Counted from the first letter of the stretch, positions 46,021 through 58,714 are shown. The stretch: 64,000 nucleotides of DNA from Callorhinus ursinus (GCF_003265705.1 NW_020312936.1:561577-625576), one strand, 5' to 3'. Numbers and translations: made by a program. The notes: generated from the letters alone by a model not told the origin.

Positions 46021-46216
46021 GGCGCCTGGGTGGCTCAGTTGGTTAAGCGACTGCCTTCGGCTCAGGTCATGATCCTGGAGTCCTGGAATCGAGTCCCACA
46101 TCGGGCTCCCGGCTCAGTGGGGAGCCTGCTTCTCCCTCTGACCCTCTCCCCTTTCCTGCTGTTTTCTCTCTCGCTTGTTCTCTAATAACTAAATAAAATA
46201 AAAATCTTAAAAAAAA
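46021..46216 (+). mobile_element. CAN-SINE
   Basis: Head GGGCGCCTGGGTGGCTCAGT, GCGACTGCCTTCGGCTCAGG, CT-rich body and an A-rich tail with AATAAAATAAAAATC. Flanks AAAGACTTTTCTTG and AAAAGTTTTCTTGG fit an imperfect target duplication. Confidence 0.95.
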
Positions 46217-46329
46217 AGTTTTCTTGGTAAGAAAGTAGAGAACAAAGGAAATAATCTATTCTAACATATACAGTTACTTAAAAAAAAAAGTGTAGCTTGT
46301 GACATCTCTTCCAAAAAACCTCTGGTTTG

Positions 46330-46545
46330 TGCTACAATTGAAAGGGTGGTTTTTGAAGTTAGATGGAGTTTTGAATCCTGGTTCCATCCCTTATTATCTG
46401 GTTGACTTTAAAGTCCAGGGAGGTTAAATTATTGCTTATTTTCCCGAGCTACAGTGCAAAGATAATAATTTCCATCTTGCTTTCATTGTGTGAGAATCGC
46501 ATGATAAAGTACAAGGAAAGGTATGCCGTGAAGTAAGTGTTCAAA
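46330..46545 (+). repeat. MIR-like fossil
   Basis: Forward MIR: GAGTTTTGAATCCTGGTTCC, TTATTATCTGGTTGACTTT, AAAGATAATAATTTCCATCT, then GTGTGAGAATCGCATGATAA. Confidence 0.8.
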
Positions 46546-47859
46546 ATTGGTTGTTGTGGTGGTTTTTAAAATTATTTTTATTAATCTATTTCCCACGTTA
46601 CCTTTGGACTTTCCTCATGCATTGATTTTATGCATTGGGTGTCTGGCTTCTCTTTGACTCCAGCCTCTATGGTTAAAGGGAGCAGAAGCAGCTGCACTAT
46701 TTTATTGTCAACTGTGAATTATTCCCTTCATTTCTCATGAAGGTGAATATCAGGATGAAGGTCAGCTACTATCTCCTTTCTCTCCCCATTACCACTGTTC
46801 TCTCTCAGCCTGTCTCTTCCCTCCCCTCCTTAGTTCTTTCATTTTTCTTCCTTTGCTACTGCAGAAATACCAACACTCGCACCTGTACGCCCTGAGGAAT
46901 GCCAGTGAGGACTAGGGATTTCATTGTGCAGAAAGTGAAAGATAAAAATTCTAATTGAGAAATTTACCAATATTAAATTGAAATGAATGTGATATTCAAG
47001 AACTGTCTGCCAGTTGACAAGCTGTCAAGACAAAAACACACGTATATATTTGCCCAAATGGCAGCCAGATTGTTTTGGAAAGATCTTTCTTGGAAGCTGG
47101 AGACACAGCTCTTTTATATTCTACTGTGAATTTAAGAACTTGATGAGAATTCACTTTTATAGCAATACCACATAAAGAGTGGCATGTGAGCTTGTCTGAT
47201 TTTAACTGTGAATCCCAAACTAGCATTGTTGAAGTTGGTTTTTCAGGGCACATTTGCCTGTATTTACTGAGTTTCAGACAAAATAGATATTTTTAATGCC
47301 ATTGTACATTGCGATGATGGGTATTTAACCCTGACCATATGCCTACACCTATGTTCAGATAAAATAAACTTTTATTTGAGTTGAAAATAGAATCTCAGAT
47401 TATTTGGCTGTAAATTTGCCTTCTATTTGTGTAAGTGACATAATCCATATAAGCCTTACTTTATCTGTATGGTGTGCATAGTGATCTCTAACTAAATAAA
47501 TATGTTGGGAAGAATTCAGTGATTATATTTAAAGTAGTTGGCAGAGCATAGAGTTAGTGACCAACATATATCGGTTTCTTTACAGCCATCCATTTGTGAA
47601 TTACTTCTACTAGTAAGATTCAGTAAACTGATACGAATGGCTGAGTCGATGAAAAATTTCTCAGCAAGCCTTACCTTTATATTTCAAAAATGTACATGTT
47701 GGAATGAACCCTGTTTTATTCAAAAGGGCATATTAGTGAAGGCAAGTTGAAGGGATGAGAAGCCAAATAGCGCTTAAGCTGGTAGGCATTACTGTATTGT
47801 AGAGTACACAGTTACTTAGCACGTGACACTGGCGGTTTTCTTAGTTTTCTTTGAGACTC
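46546..47859. other. Unassigned intron sequence
   Basis: No gene or repeat family recognised. Confidence 0.5.
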
Positions 47860-48120
47860 AGGACTTCTCTAATGATGATCAATGTGTATTGAAAAGTTGC
47901 TCTATGCCAGAAGCTGTGTTAAATGCTATTAATATCCGTGACAACCCTGTAACATCAGTACTGATATTAACTTCCTTATATCTCATTACTTTTCATCAGA
48001 AAACTGGGGAAATAGCTAATAGCTAATCCAAATCCAGATAATAAGTGGAGGAGCTAGGATTTAAATCCAGACATCTGGCTCTACCTCTCATGGGTTTAAC
48101 CAGTATGCTCTACTAATCTT
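47860..48120 (-). repeat. MIR-like fossil
   Basis: Reverse MIR: TGTGTATTGAAAAGTTGCTC, GACAACCCTGTAACATCAGT, CATCAGAAAACTGGGGAAAT, GGAGCTAGGATTTAAATCCA, then AACCAGTATGCTCTACT. Confidence 0.8.
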
Positions 48121-49987
48121 TGATAATATCTCTAGAGAATTTTGTTTATACGAGCACTGTGCTTCTGCTGCATATTTATAATAGTTAATATTTTTACAAG
48201 GTGGAAGAGCACTTGAGGTCAACATACTTTGCAAATTAAATCGAAAACTAAGATGGGATTTGGAAAGGAAAAGTTTGGGTAAAGTATGACACAATTTTCA
48301 AGATAGGCACCTAAGCACTTGAGAAATGTAACAACAGTACATCACATAGAAATTCAAATAACAATAAAATTAATTAGGAGCCATGGCTCTGAAGTGCTGT
48401 TAATATAATAAAGATAAAAGGCTAAAGAGAGTGATGGAGATTGACTCTAGATTTCCTGGTCATGAATGCAAAAGGAGAATGTGCTTTCCACAAAAAATAT
48501 GCATCAAAATATCAGAAGAAAGTTAAGAGATGACTTAGTAAGATAAATTTGAAAAAGGCACATCTCACTACTTTGCAAAGGCTTACAACGGGCAGTTATG
48601 GAAGTCAGTACACAGTATGCAAGTGAACTTACTCTCCTTGAACACGAACTCAGCCAAAGGAAGATGTTAAAGTTTGAAAATAATTTGAGTCTTTTTCTTT
48701 CTACGTGTTATTCTCATTCTGTCTTGTCTTGTCACTCATATTAAGCCTCTTCTTTATGAATATGTTCTTTTATGATAAACATGCTCGGATCCTCTTTTGG
48801 AGGAAGGCCCATCTAAAATACATATTATTTATTTTGTGTCTTTTCATTATCTTTGATTTGGAATACATTTAATCTTAGAGAATTTCTCTTGGCCTTCAAA
48901 AAAAAATAAAGTGAAACATTCGATCTTGGAGAAAAGGGGTAAATGGAGTTCTATAGAGTTTATTTTTTCCTTGAACCATGTGAGACCGAGTTGCTGACTT
49001 GATGCCCCATCACCATGGAAAACCTCAGGAAGTCTTTCCCACATGGATGCTTTTTTCCACAGCCATCATTATCAGGAAATTTATATCGATACGCCATTGA
49101 TTGCTCTTGAAAGCACAGAACTTGGTCACATGTCTCTAATTGTGCTGTAATGTTTTTTTTTTTATATTAAAAGGATAAAATCCAGGACTGTATGTGCATT
49201 ACCATTATGTTTCTAGAATGCTTCAATCTAGAATGTTTCTTGAGTCTTTGCTTTTATGACCTTTACACTTGCAGATTATAGAAGAACTAATGTATAGAAT
49301 TCCTTAGTTAGGATTTGTCTGATGTTTCCTTGAGATTAAATCCAGAATAGGCATCTTAGGTAGTGCTATCACGGATAACATTGATTTGTATCAAGTGGAA
49401 CAAGATTCTGATTTATTCCATTATCGGTGATAATAATTTTGATAATAATTTCATTAAGGTGTTATCCAACCGTGTGTGTCCACTGTAAAGTTTTTTTTCT
49501 CTTTGTACTTGATAACTTTGTAAGCAGATACTTTGCATCTAAGTAAATATCTTATTCTTCATCAAATTACTACCCACGCCCCCAATTTTAGCATTCTTTG
49601 AGGTTTCTTGGCTGCCACATGGTGGTTGTACTAATTCCCTCATTCCGTCTGCATTTATTACTTGACATTCTCCTCTAAGGAAAAGCTTGATTTTCTTCCC
49701 ATTTATTTGCTTGTGCATTTATTTATATTAGTTTAGACTTGTAGATTTCTGTTTTCTTTAATGACTTGTGATAGTTATTTTCATTATTTATCTTGATGCC
49801 GTGATAATAGTTATGAATATCATTTATACCAGACTTGGCCATGACATGCCCTTGAAACTGATTCTGTGTCCCCTTGACATGCTTTCTCATTCTTTGGGTA
49901 CAGTCTTATCACTGGCCAAAGTCTTCTAGGCTTCTTTTGTAGTTTCCCTGACCCAGCCCTGCAATTTACCATTCATTCACTCATTCA
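48121..49987. other. Unassigned intron sequence
   Basis: Nothing recognised beyond short T and A runs. Confidence 0.5.
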
Positions 49988-50040
49988 TCTGTCTGTCTGT
50001 CTGTCTTTCTCTATCTATGTATCTATGTATCTGTCTGTCT
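49988..50040 (+). repeat. CTGT/ATGT tetranucleotide microsatellite
   Basis: CTGT units, then TATC/TATG units, then CTGT units again, directly left of a reversed SINE. Confidence 0.9.
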
Positions 50041-50209
50041 GAAGGAGAGCATGAGCAGAGGGGAGGGGTAGAGGGAAAGGGAAAGCATCTTAAGCCAACT
50101 CCCCACTGAGTATGGATTCAGACACAGAGCTCGATCTTGTGACCCTGAGATCATGACCTGAGCCAAAACTGCTTCAGACACTCAACTGACCGAGCCTCCC
50201 AGGCACCCC
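50041..50209 (-). mobile_element. CAN-SINE, diverged
   Basis: Reversed: GAAGGAGAGCATGAGCAGAG, GAGATCATGACCTGAGCC, head GAGCCTCCCAGGCACCCC. Confidence 0.9.
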
Positions 50210-50364
50210 ATGGAATTTGCCAACTGTATAAAGAGAGCTGGTTCCATTTAAATGAGACTGGTATTTGGTGCCAAATTCAGGATATTGGTTGTATTTATTG
50301 CTACCAAGGTGTTGCTACTGCCAAATCTCAGCGGACAGGACAGAACAAAGTAATGTGCACACAT

Positions 50365-50411
50365 GCACACACACACACACACAGATACACACACACACAC
50401 ACACACACACA
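50365..50411 (+). repeat. (CA)n microsatellite, interrupted
   Basis: Two CA blocks separated by GATA. Confidence 0.95.
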
Positions 50412-50431
50412 GTTATCTCTACTGAGTTGGT

Positions 50432-50728
50432 GTTCCCCCTAAATTTTGTCTGCCGAAGACTTTAGGTTAGTGTCATTGCAGATGTAATTAGTTAAATGGA
50501 GGTCTTGAGTTAGATGGAGGCAGAGATTGGAGTCGTGCTCCCCTAAGGAATGCCAAGAGCTACTAGTAGCTGGAAGGAGCAAGGGAACATCCTTCAGAAG
50601 AAACGTGGGCCAGTCAACACTTTGATTTTGGACTTCAGAACTGTGAGAGAATAAATTCTTGTTGTTTTTAGCAACCCAATTTGTGATAATTTGTTATGGT
50701 AGCCAAAGGAAACTAAAACACTATCTAT
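50432..50728 (+). mobile_element. MaLR/ERVL-like LTR 3' part
   Basis: Forward wording: TCATTGCAGATGTAATTAGT, GGCAGAGATTGGAGTCGTGC, AATGCCAAGAGCTACTAGTA, then CTGTGAGAGAATAAATTCTT (polyadenylation-like AATAAA) and AGGAAACTAAAACA at the end. Related to the class at 31107-31600 but in the opposite orientation. Confidence 0.65.
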
Positions 50729-50792
50729 CTTTTGAAAACCGTGAGTTCATCTCTAAACCTCCAATTCTAAAGTGACACCAGAGGGTTCGTTA

Positions 50793-50810
50793 CATATATA
50801 TATATATATA
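50793..50810 (+). repeat. (AT)n microsatellite
   Basis: Nine AT units followed by a T-run. Confidence 0.9.
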
Positions 50811-52693
50811 TTTTTTTTCTCCAACAATAGGAAACCTGAGTTTCTTTATCCTCAGTATATTTATTATTTGGATCACCCTTCACATCCTGTAATAAGGGAT
50901 TTCCATTTACTCCTTCTGCCCAGCCCCCATCCCTCACACAAATGTTTACCTGCTGTTGTATTTTCCCTCCATCTTCCTACTCTTACACAGATTCCTATCT
51001 CACCCAGCCACACTTGATGACTTTTGTACTTAATTGTTCAGATGGCACACAGATAGGAATGGAGGCAGGAAACTGTATAATACTCTCTACTTTTATTCTC
51101 CTATACACCTCAGTTGTTTCTTATGGTATAATAGGCCTGTGGCAACATTTTCCAATCTATATTCAAAATAGGTTTACAAAAAGAAAAAAAATCCTTCAGT
51201 TGACAAACACTGAATTAAAGAAAATGAAATGCTTTTGTGCTTTCGAGTCTTCAAAGTATTAATATATCATAATTTGATAAATTTGTTTTATATGATTTTT
51301 TGGAGATGCAGACATTTATATGATCCCAGAAAATAATTTTTTATAAATATCTTGCAGCACTAACATAATTTTACACTACAAAAGCTTTACAAATGCATGT
51401 CTGATGAGAAGGCATTTTCGATTCTATGCAAGGCCACATGTTAGTTTAGCATGTAGCTAAACAGTAAAATTTGCAATTTCTGGAAGAGTGAATTAAAAAT
51501 TATGATGACTGTAGCTTACATGGATTCACTTGTCATTCTTGTCACTGCCCAGTACTTATTTCAGTCCCATATAAAGGAGATTCCTAAAGTAATAGAGATT
51601 CATTTTCATATTCTTTTTTTATTATTAAAGAAACAATTTTTGTCACATATGCTTAAAAGATCAAAGAATGTTCATACTAATAAACAGTCTTAAACCTAAC
51701 ATTCTCCTTTCTTAAAACTTAGAGGTCATAGATTTCTTTCTTTCTCTTGGCTAGATTAAAAAAAAAATGATACCATTTCTCTATTTTAAAGGAAAGATGC
51801 CAAGTAAGAAGGAGGAAATACATATCTTGATGGATTTGATTATATTTTTTTGTCTTGTTTGATTCAGAGTGATGAACAAAACTGAAATTCTTTAGGAAAA
51901 CATGGGTGGGAGATCATGGGGATGGAAATAAATACTCTCAAAAGAAATCCAGCTGCTCTACCTGATATGAATGCCTATAACAGCTGTGGTTCTGAAACTC
52001 TTAAGATGACGTGAGGATTGTGTAGTTTCTATTTTGCATAAAGAAGCTAACCTTCATTAGAGATACATATTTGAAATACTGAAATATTTTACTATCAGTA
52101 AGTCTGTACTTATAAGGAAATTTAAAATACTCTAGAAAAACTTTGTATTCTGGGTCAAGGGATTCTACCCAGACAATCCGATGATCTTATTGTCTTCCTT
52201 GTCTCTTTGCCCTCATATGAGAATTAATATTTTAGGACTCAACATATTTATTGATTCTAGAGGCAAAAGGGCAAATCCTCCGTAAGTTATTCAAGCCATG
52301 TTTGTGTCCAGAGCTCTGTGAATTAGCATCAACACCCACAGTTCTTTGATTTTTCTTACATTGTCATTATAGGAAATCATGAATTAAAAAGGACCAGAGA
52401 GTAAAAGATTATAGAGTTCAACCTTTGCCCACATTCGCCCGTTAGAGAAATGAATCAACTGCATGTCAGGGCAGCTCCAAAACACACATTTGTGAAATTC
52501 TGAAGTCTTGGCTGAAAATGAATGTGGGACACCTTTGTCAATTATTTTTGGTGTCAGCATGCTCTTCTCAGAACCTTGCGCCTTGGAGCTGGTCCCAGGG
52601 ATTCCTTAGCGTCTCTATGCATGTATTAATATTATTTCTTTAACTTTGGTATTTGTGCTGTAGTACTTTCTGGATTCACTGGATTTTATTTAT
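50811..52693. other. Unassigned intron sequence
   Basis: No coding or RNA gene recognised. Weak old-repeat wording lies at about 52370-52480. Confidence 0.5.
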
Positions 52694-52899
52694 TTTTATT
52701 TTTATTTTTATTTTTTAAGAGTTATTTATTTATTTGATAGAGACACAGCAAGAGAGGGAACACAAGCAGGGGGAGTGGGAGAGGGAGAAGCAGGCTTCCC
52801 ACAGAGCAGGGAGCTCGATTCAGGGCTCGATCCCAGGACCCTGGGACCACGACCCGAGCCAAAGGCAGACGCTTAACGACTGAGCCACCCAGTCGCCCC
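52694..52899 (-). mobile_element. CAN-SINE
   Basis: Reversed: tail of TTTTA units, ACAGCAAGAGAGGGAACACA, head CCACCCAGTCGCCCC. TCACTGGATTTTA on the left and TCCCTGGATTTTA on the right form an imperfect duplication. Confidence 0.95.
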
Positions 52900-54289
52900 G
52901 GAGTCCCTGGATTTTAAAATTTACCGTTTGATTATTTTTGACCCAAAGGCCTTTATTCCTTGGCTAATTAACAATCACAGTTGTATGAGATAGGTGGTGG
53001 TGGTTTTTTCTTATTTCTCTTTACCAATAACTTCAAATAGAGAAAAACATTGAAATTTATTTGGCAAGATAGCTACATGTATACATCAGCACATAGATTA
53101 ATAGATAAAATATGGTAGAGTTGTTAAAAGAAGTAAAGGATAAAGCTATTTAGATTTGTAGAATATAGACTGATGGCAAAAAGAGCTGTAAGTGTGTGTG
53201 TGTACTTGATGTATAATTAGATCTAAAACAAGACAAAAAATAGCTACATATGAGACTGTAGATTAGAATATACAGATTGTTTCAGGTATATCTCCCGTTG
53301 TAAGGAAACAAGTTTTTAATCCCTTGTGTCTGTATTTGAAGAGTTAAAGTCTGTATAACCGTATTTGTGCCACTGTTGAAGATGATTTTATTCATTTTCT
53401 TTTTGTCAGTGAGCATGACACCAAGGACTCTTCCCTTTATAACCATGTTAGATTTTTCAGTTCTCATCATTATCCAGCAATTATGAATCTTTGCAAGCCC
53501 CAAGAGTCCTCTGAGTTCAAGAAGTACATTTTGGTGTAGGAGACGGGGAGAGGGCATTTGTAGAGGAAGACCCCATAAGTAAAAGTACCATTTTCATCAC
53601 ATTATATCGCGAGTACCTACTATCGATAGGATTTATTCCTCTTGATGTTAAGCTTAGTCACCTGGCTGAGGTATTATTTTATCAGGTTTATCTACTGTGA
53701 AGTTCCTCTTTTCCCCTCCTTTCCTTTGGAAGGAAGTCTCCATGTGCAGCATGTATTTAAGGAGTGAGAAGTTATGCTTCCCCCCACACACCACGTAATG
53801 ACGTTACTCATGTGGATTCCCTATACATAGAACATTTGTCTCTTTCCTTCCTTCTTTTTTTTCTCTCTTTCATTTAATCAACCTTTACTCAAGAGTTATT
53901 GATTTTACACTTTGGTTTATAATCCAATACAGCTTTATTTTCTTGCCCAATTTCTTTTTCAGCTTTGGCACCTGGGAACCCTTTTACTTGTCTCCTGTGT
54001 CCCTTTGATATCTATCCATCATCATAATCATCATCATCATCATCATCATTAGTATTTTGGTTTGGATTTTAGCACTTACTTACTTTCTTACTTTCTTGCA
54101 CTGCATGATGCTCCAGGCTTATCTTGAATAATTATTGCTCCAATTCTAGACTTAACTATTTATCCAAGGAGCCCTGGTTCCTTTTTGGGGTGTCAGAAAC
54201 CAAGATGAGTGTTGCTCCTGAGTTGCCTTTGCTTCTAGACCCTCTCCGCTGATAGAGGGAGGACAAATACATGTAGGTATACTAATTTA
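52900..54289. other. Unassigned intron sequence
   Basis: Holds an ATC repeat at 54017-54050; otherwise nothing recognised. Confidence 0.5.
54017..54050 (+). repeat. (ATC)n microsatellite
   Basis: About 11 ATC/CAT units with one ATAATC interruption. Confidence 0.93.
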
Positions 54290-54311
54290 TACACACACAC
54301 ACACACACACA
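54290..54311 (+). repeat. (AC)n microsatellite
   Basis: Eleven AC units, followed by 120 bp of TA/GT/CA-rich low-complexity sequence to about 54447. Confidence 0.93.
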
Positions 54312-54499
54312 TACATATATGTTATACAAATCTATAATATATGAATAGTATATTAACATGTGTACTAATAGTATACTAATCTGTATATTAGTATGTTAGG
54401 GTGTGTGTGTCTGTAGTGTACTTATATACACACATAAACACACACTCTTAGGTCTGCTCCTTTTCCCCCAGCTACCCTCAGTAAGTTTTAAAATACATA

Positions 54500-55140
54500 T
54501 ATAATATAGTTGAATTATGTTGTCACAGGTTGCATTTTATCCTGGGAAACTCTGACATCCTAATTTTTAAAAATTTGCATATATTGAGATTTGTTTATTG
54601 TGCTATAATGTTTAATGGTATTAAGAAGTACATTGTGCTGTGGGTCCATCATTACAGTATCATACAGAATAGCTTTAGTGCTTTAAAAATATCTCTTGAG
54701 TTTTACCTATTAAACTTTTTCATTTCCTTAACTCCCAGCCACCACTGATCTGTTCATTGACTCTATAATTTTGTCTTCCCTAAAATGTCATATAAAGGAA
54801 TATAGTATGTAGACCTTTCACTTAGTGATGTGCATTTAAGTTTGATCCATGTTTTTGCATGGCTTAATAGTTCATTCCTTTTCATCACTAAGTACTACTC
54901 TGTCGTGTGGATTGCCATAATTTGTTTATCCATTTACCTACTGAAGGTTATTTTGATTGTTTCTAATTCTTTGTGATTATAAATCTATTATTAGCATTCA
55001 GATACAGATTTTTGTTTAGAAGTAAGTTTTCAGTTCAGTTGGATAAATAACTGAAAAACTTCAGGTCATTTGACTGCTTGATCATATGGTAAGCTTATAT
55101 TTAATTTTGTGAGAAATTCTAATTGGTTTTGCCAAAACAC
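54500..55140 (-). mobile_element. Old L1 (L1M-type) 3' fragment
   Basis: Reversed L1M wording: TCATATAAAGGAATATAGTA, CATGTTTTTGCATGGCTTAA, TTTGTTTATCCATTTACC and GTTGGATAAATAACTG. Strongly diverged; the 3' limit is approximate. Confidence 0.75.
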
Positions 55141-55469
55141 TGACCACAAAGCCCTGTTTATAATCTATAAAACATAATAAAAGATATCCCTCTTAGGTCA
55201 TCAGACAAAACAATGGTAGAAAACCTAGAACAGAAAGCAATCAGTTAATACAGAGATGAACTTAAGTACTTGAATGAGTTCCAGTGATCACATTATCAGA
55301 AGGAACTCTCCTAAAATCTTGTGAGACCTTTGGGAAATGCTACCTAAGGATTTTTTATCTTTCCTTTCTTCTGGTCAAAATGAGTCCCCCTGATTCTATT
55401 CTTTGGCGATGTGTTCATGGGCACTGTTCACTGGCTTGCCACTAAAAACATTACTCTGCCTATTTCTGC

Positions 55470-55673
55470 TTTTTTTTTTTTTTAAAGATTTTATTTATTT
55501 ATTTGACAGAGAGAGACACAGCGAGAGAGGGAACACAAGCAGGGGCAGTGGGAGAGGGAGAAGCAGGCTTCCCCACTGAGCAGGGAGCCCGATGCGGGGC
55601 TCGATCCCAGGACCCTGGGATCATGACCTGAGCCGAAGGCAGACGCTTAACGACTGAGCCACCCAGCCGCCCC
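55470..55673 (-). mobile_element. CAN-SINE, little diverged
   Basis: Reversed: T-run, AAAGATTTTATTTATTTATT, ACAGCGAGAGAGGGAACACA, GATGCGGGGCTCGATCCCAG, head CCACCCAGCCGCCCC. Flanks TTTCTGCTTTTT and TCCTGCTTTTTGG fit a target duplication. Confidence 0.96.
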
Positions 55674-56303
55674 TCCTGCTTTTTGGAAGCTTGTGTGAAA
55701 AAGGAAATGAGTACAGGAATGAGTATCTTATAGTCAGTAACCACCTCTAGAGAACATACCTCTTTGAGGGCAGCAGCGAACCCCCACCGAGTGTGTGCCT
55801 AATTCCTATTTTGTTTATTCTCTACTAACTGTCCATCTCCTTATGGACAGTGTGGATAATTAGCAGTCAGTTTATATAAGGTTGCTTCTGTTCTAGAACA
55901 CAGGTAGACATTTGGTCAGATCTAATTCAATTAGTCTCAACCCCAGGTATTTGCCATGAAGACTGAGAAGTTGTTGAAATACTATCTTTCCAAGTAGTTC
56001 AACATGGAAGTAGGTGAATGTGGAAACCATTAGGTAGACATCATTGCTTCATGGTATATATTAGAGAAATGGAAAAGCAGCTACACTTTGTAGTGCAGGG
56101 AAGGGGATGAAACAGGTAACAAAGAGAAGAAAAAGTGAGACACTGTGAAACTTCTTACTGGATTTTTTAGGCTCTAGTTCTAGAAGCATACTAAGCCTGA
56201 GACAATTCCCACCTCTGGTTTCCACGATACTCCCATCCTTCCATACATAACACCCCCAAAATGGGAGGGACATATTAATATTTCTTAAGAACAAACATCT
56301 CTT
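55674..56303. other. Unassigned intron sequence
   Basis: Nothing recognised. Confidence 0.5.
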
Positions 56304-56496
56304 GGGTGCCTGGGTGGCTCAGTCGTTAAGCGTCTGCCTTCTGTTCAGGTCATGATCCCGGGATCCTGGGATCGAGCCCCACATCGGGCTCCCTGCTCCG
56401 CGGGAAGCCTGCTTCTCCCTCTCCCACTCCCCCTGCTTGTGTTCCCTCTCTCTCTGTGTCTCTCTCTCTGTTAAAAAATAAGAAAAAGAAGAAAAG
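56304..56496 (+). mobile_element. CAN-SINE with perfect target duplication
   Basis: Head GGGTGCCTGGGTGGCTCAGT, body with CCCCCTGCTTGTGTTCCCTC, tail AAAAAATAAGAAAAAGAAG. A perfect 15-bp duplication GAACAAACATCTCTT lies at 56289-56303 and 56497-56511. Confidence 0.97.
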
Positions 56497-56896
56497 GAAC
56501 AAACATCTCTTAAGAAATAGAAAGTTGTCCTTTCCATGCTTTCGGTGCCTGTGGAAAGAAGGGATTTGAAGGATATAAAAGCATTTTTCTTCCTGGATAT
56601 TTAAACTGCGTATAAAGATAATGTTTATGCCCCCTCAAATTATATCCAGTTTTTTCATTATATGGACCTAGAGAATAGACCATCACTCTTGTGTCTTCCC
56701 TTTGAAAGATCTTGGCTCTTCAGCAGAAGGCATGGTATGAGTAATATGTAGTGCTTATCTTCATAATACAATGAAAGAGGAAGTTTTGCCTTCCCTGGCA
56801 TCAATTGCTGCCCATATAAAAATAACTGAAATGTTATATTCCTGGGAGTGTTTAAACCAGAATTGGGGATGGGATATCCCTTCTGCCAAGCTTTTA

Positions 56897-57229
56897 TTTT
56901 TATTTTTTACTTATTTATCCATCAGTCTTACACAGTTCACAGCACTCATAGCACGTACCCTACCCAATGTCCATCACCCAGCCACCCCATCCCTCCCACC
57001 CCCCTCCACTCCAGCAACCCTCAGTTTGTTTCCTAAGATTAAGAGTCTCTTATGGTTTTCTCCCTCTCTGGTTTCGTCTTGTTTCATTTTTCCCTCCCTT
57101 CCCCTATGATCCTCTGTCTTGTTTCTCAAATTCCTTATATCAGTGAGATTATATAATACTTGTCTTTCTCTGATTGACTTATTTTGCTTAGCATAATACC
57201 CTCTAGTTCCATCCACGTTGTCACAAATG
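56897..57229 (-). mobile_element. L1 3' UTR insertion, severely 5'-truncated, perfect 20-bp duplication
   Basis: 333 bp of reversed L1 3' UTR (CAGTCTTACACAGTTCACAG, CTCAGTTTGTTTCCTAAGAT, TTTTGCTTAGCATAATACCC) between perfect copies of TCCCTTCTGCCAAGCTTTTA at 56877-56896 and 57230-57249. The integration site fits the L1 endonuclease preference (TTTT/AA on the nicked strand). It is close in sequence to the 17.6-kb L1. Confidence 0.95.
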
Positions 57230-57954
57230 TCCCTTCTGCCAAGCTTTTAAAAGGATCACGCATCTCCTTGTCCTGGGAAAGAAAGAGAAAATGAGAGAAG
57301 GAATATTCTCAGTTCAGTATGAAAAAAGACTCTTGATGCCAAGCTCAATGTCACTTTTCCATCCATTTATATTCACAGATCCTATTAATGGATGTAAGAT
57401 AACCTACAGTCTTCTGTGCTTTGTTCTTTTGAAAATTACTATTAAAGAAAAGCAGGATGATCAAGACTGAAAACAAAGGACAAAATCCATTCCTGAGTAT
57501 GCCTTTATTGTCCTTTTTCTCACCTTGACAGAATTATCTGAATAATGATAATCACCCCAGGATCCTTTTTTTTTTTTGTATTGTTATTCCTGTGTAATTA
57601 TTAGGGCTGCTGATACCATTAGGTGACAATGAAATAATATTAAACAATGCCCACACACTTATGTATGTGTAAAAAGTTACAGTGTCAAAATTAAATGAAA
57701 GGAGAAGTGCCAGGATCCGTCTTAAGAATGGCTCCTGCAGTGTCTCACTGCTCCAGTAAATGTTATGCAGGTGCACTGTGAGCACCTTTTAAGGGGGACT
57801 GCACAGCGAGGAAAGTAAGACCATGTGTTGTGAATCCAGCATTGTCTCCCTGGCTTCATTTAGCACTAAGGGCATCGGTAAGTCAGAATTTGTATAAGCA
57901 AGGACAGCAGTTCTTGTTCCTATTCAGGCTTTTCTGTATTCTTGCCTTTTCTTG

Positions 57955-58310
57955 TCCCTGGCACATATTTTTAAATTATGCATTAAAGTGTAATATCCAC
58001 AGAGTAAACTGCATATGTCATAAGAGCCCATGCTCACAAGCTGAACAGATTCATGTAATTAGCACCCAAATAAAAAATCAGAATAGTACTTGCCTTGCAA
58101 AATTCATTCTTGGGCTTCTTTCTGTCACTTGTGCCCATAAGAACAACCAGTATCCTCACTTCTAAAGTTACAGCGTTTTGCCTCTTTTGTACTTTATATA
58201 GATGGACTCATATGCTTGCATTTGTGCCTGGTTTCTTTCTCTCAGTACTCCAAATGGGCTTGAAACCAGTTCTACCAAATATACAAGATATGTGAATGAG
58301 TCAGTGAATA
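57955..58310 (-). mobile_element. Old L1M/HAL1-like fragment
   Basis: Diverged reversed wording: AAGTGTAATATCCACAGAGT, TTCATGTAATTAGCACCCAA, CTTTATATAGATGGACTCAT and GGTTTCTTTCTCTCAGTA. Confidence 0.55.
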
Positions 58311-58596
58311 TATTGATTTTTATATTCATTTATCCTGTTGATTCCTTTCCCCCTTCTCTTTTCTTTTTTATTCTGGTGTTAGAAGGTGACTTTACCATTA
58401 GATATGTTATTTTGGGTATGCTTTCATTATGTACCCAGCTCAAGGCACCTAAGGGGGAACTTCCATATCAGGACCAGGGTTGGTTTAGGTAAATCTGCAT
58501 CCATGGGACACAGAAGAGGTCTCTAATGTGCCTGAAAGAGATCTCACTTATTTCTAAAAGGAATTTATATATTAAACTACCTTTATATCAGCTACC

Positions 58597-58714
58597 AGGG
58601 GCACCTGGCTGGCTCAGTCAGTGGAGCATGCAACTCCTGATCTTGGAGTTGTTGGTTTGAGCTCCATGTCTGGTGTGGAGATTACTTTGAAAACAAAAAC
58701 AAAAACAATCTTTA
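58597..58714 (+). mobile_element. Short CAN-SINE of the older type without a CT-rich body
   Basis: Head AGGGGCACCTGGCTGGCTCA, GCATGCAACTCCTGATCTTG, then GTGTGGAGATTACTTTG and an AAAAAC-rich tail. Same structure as the copy at 32336. AAACTACCTTTAT occurs at 58574-58586 and 58715-58727. Confidence 0.9.
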
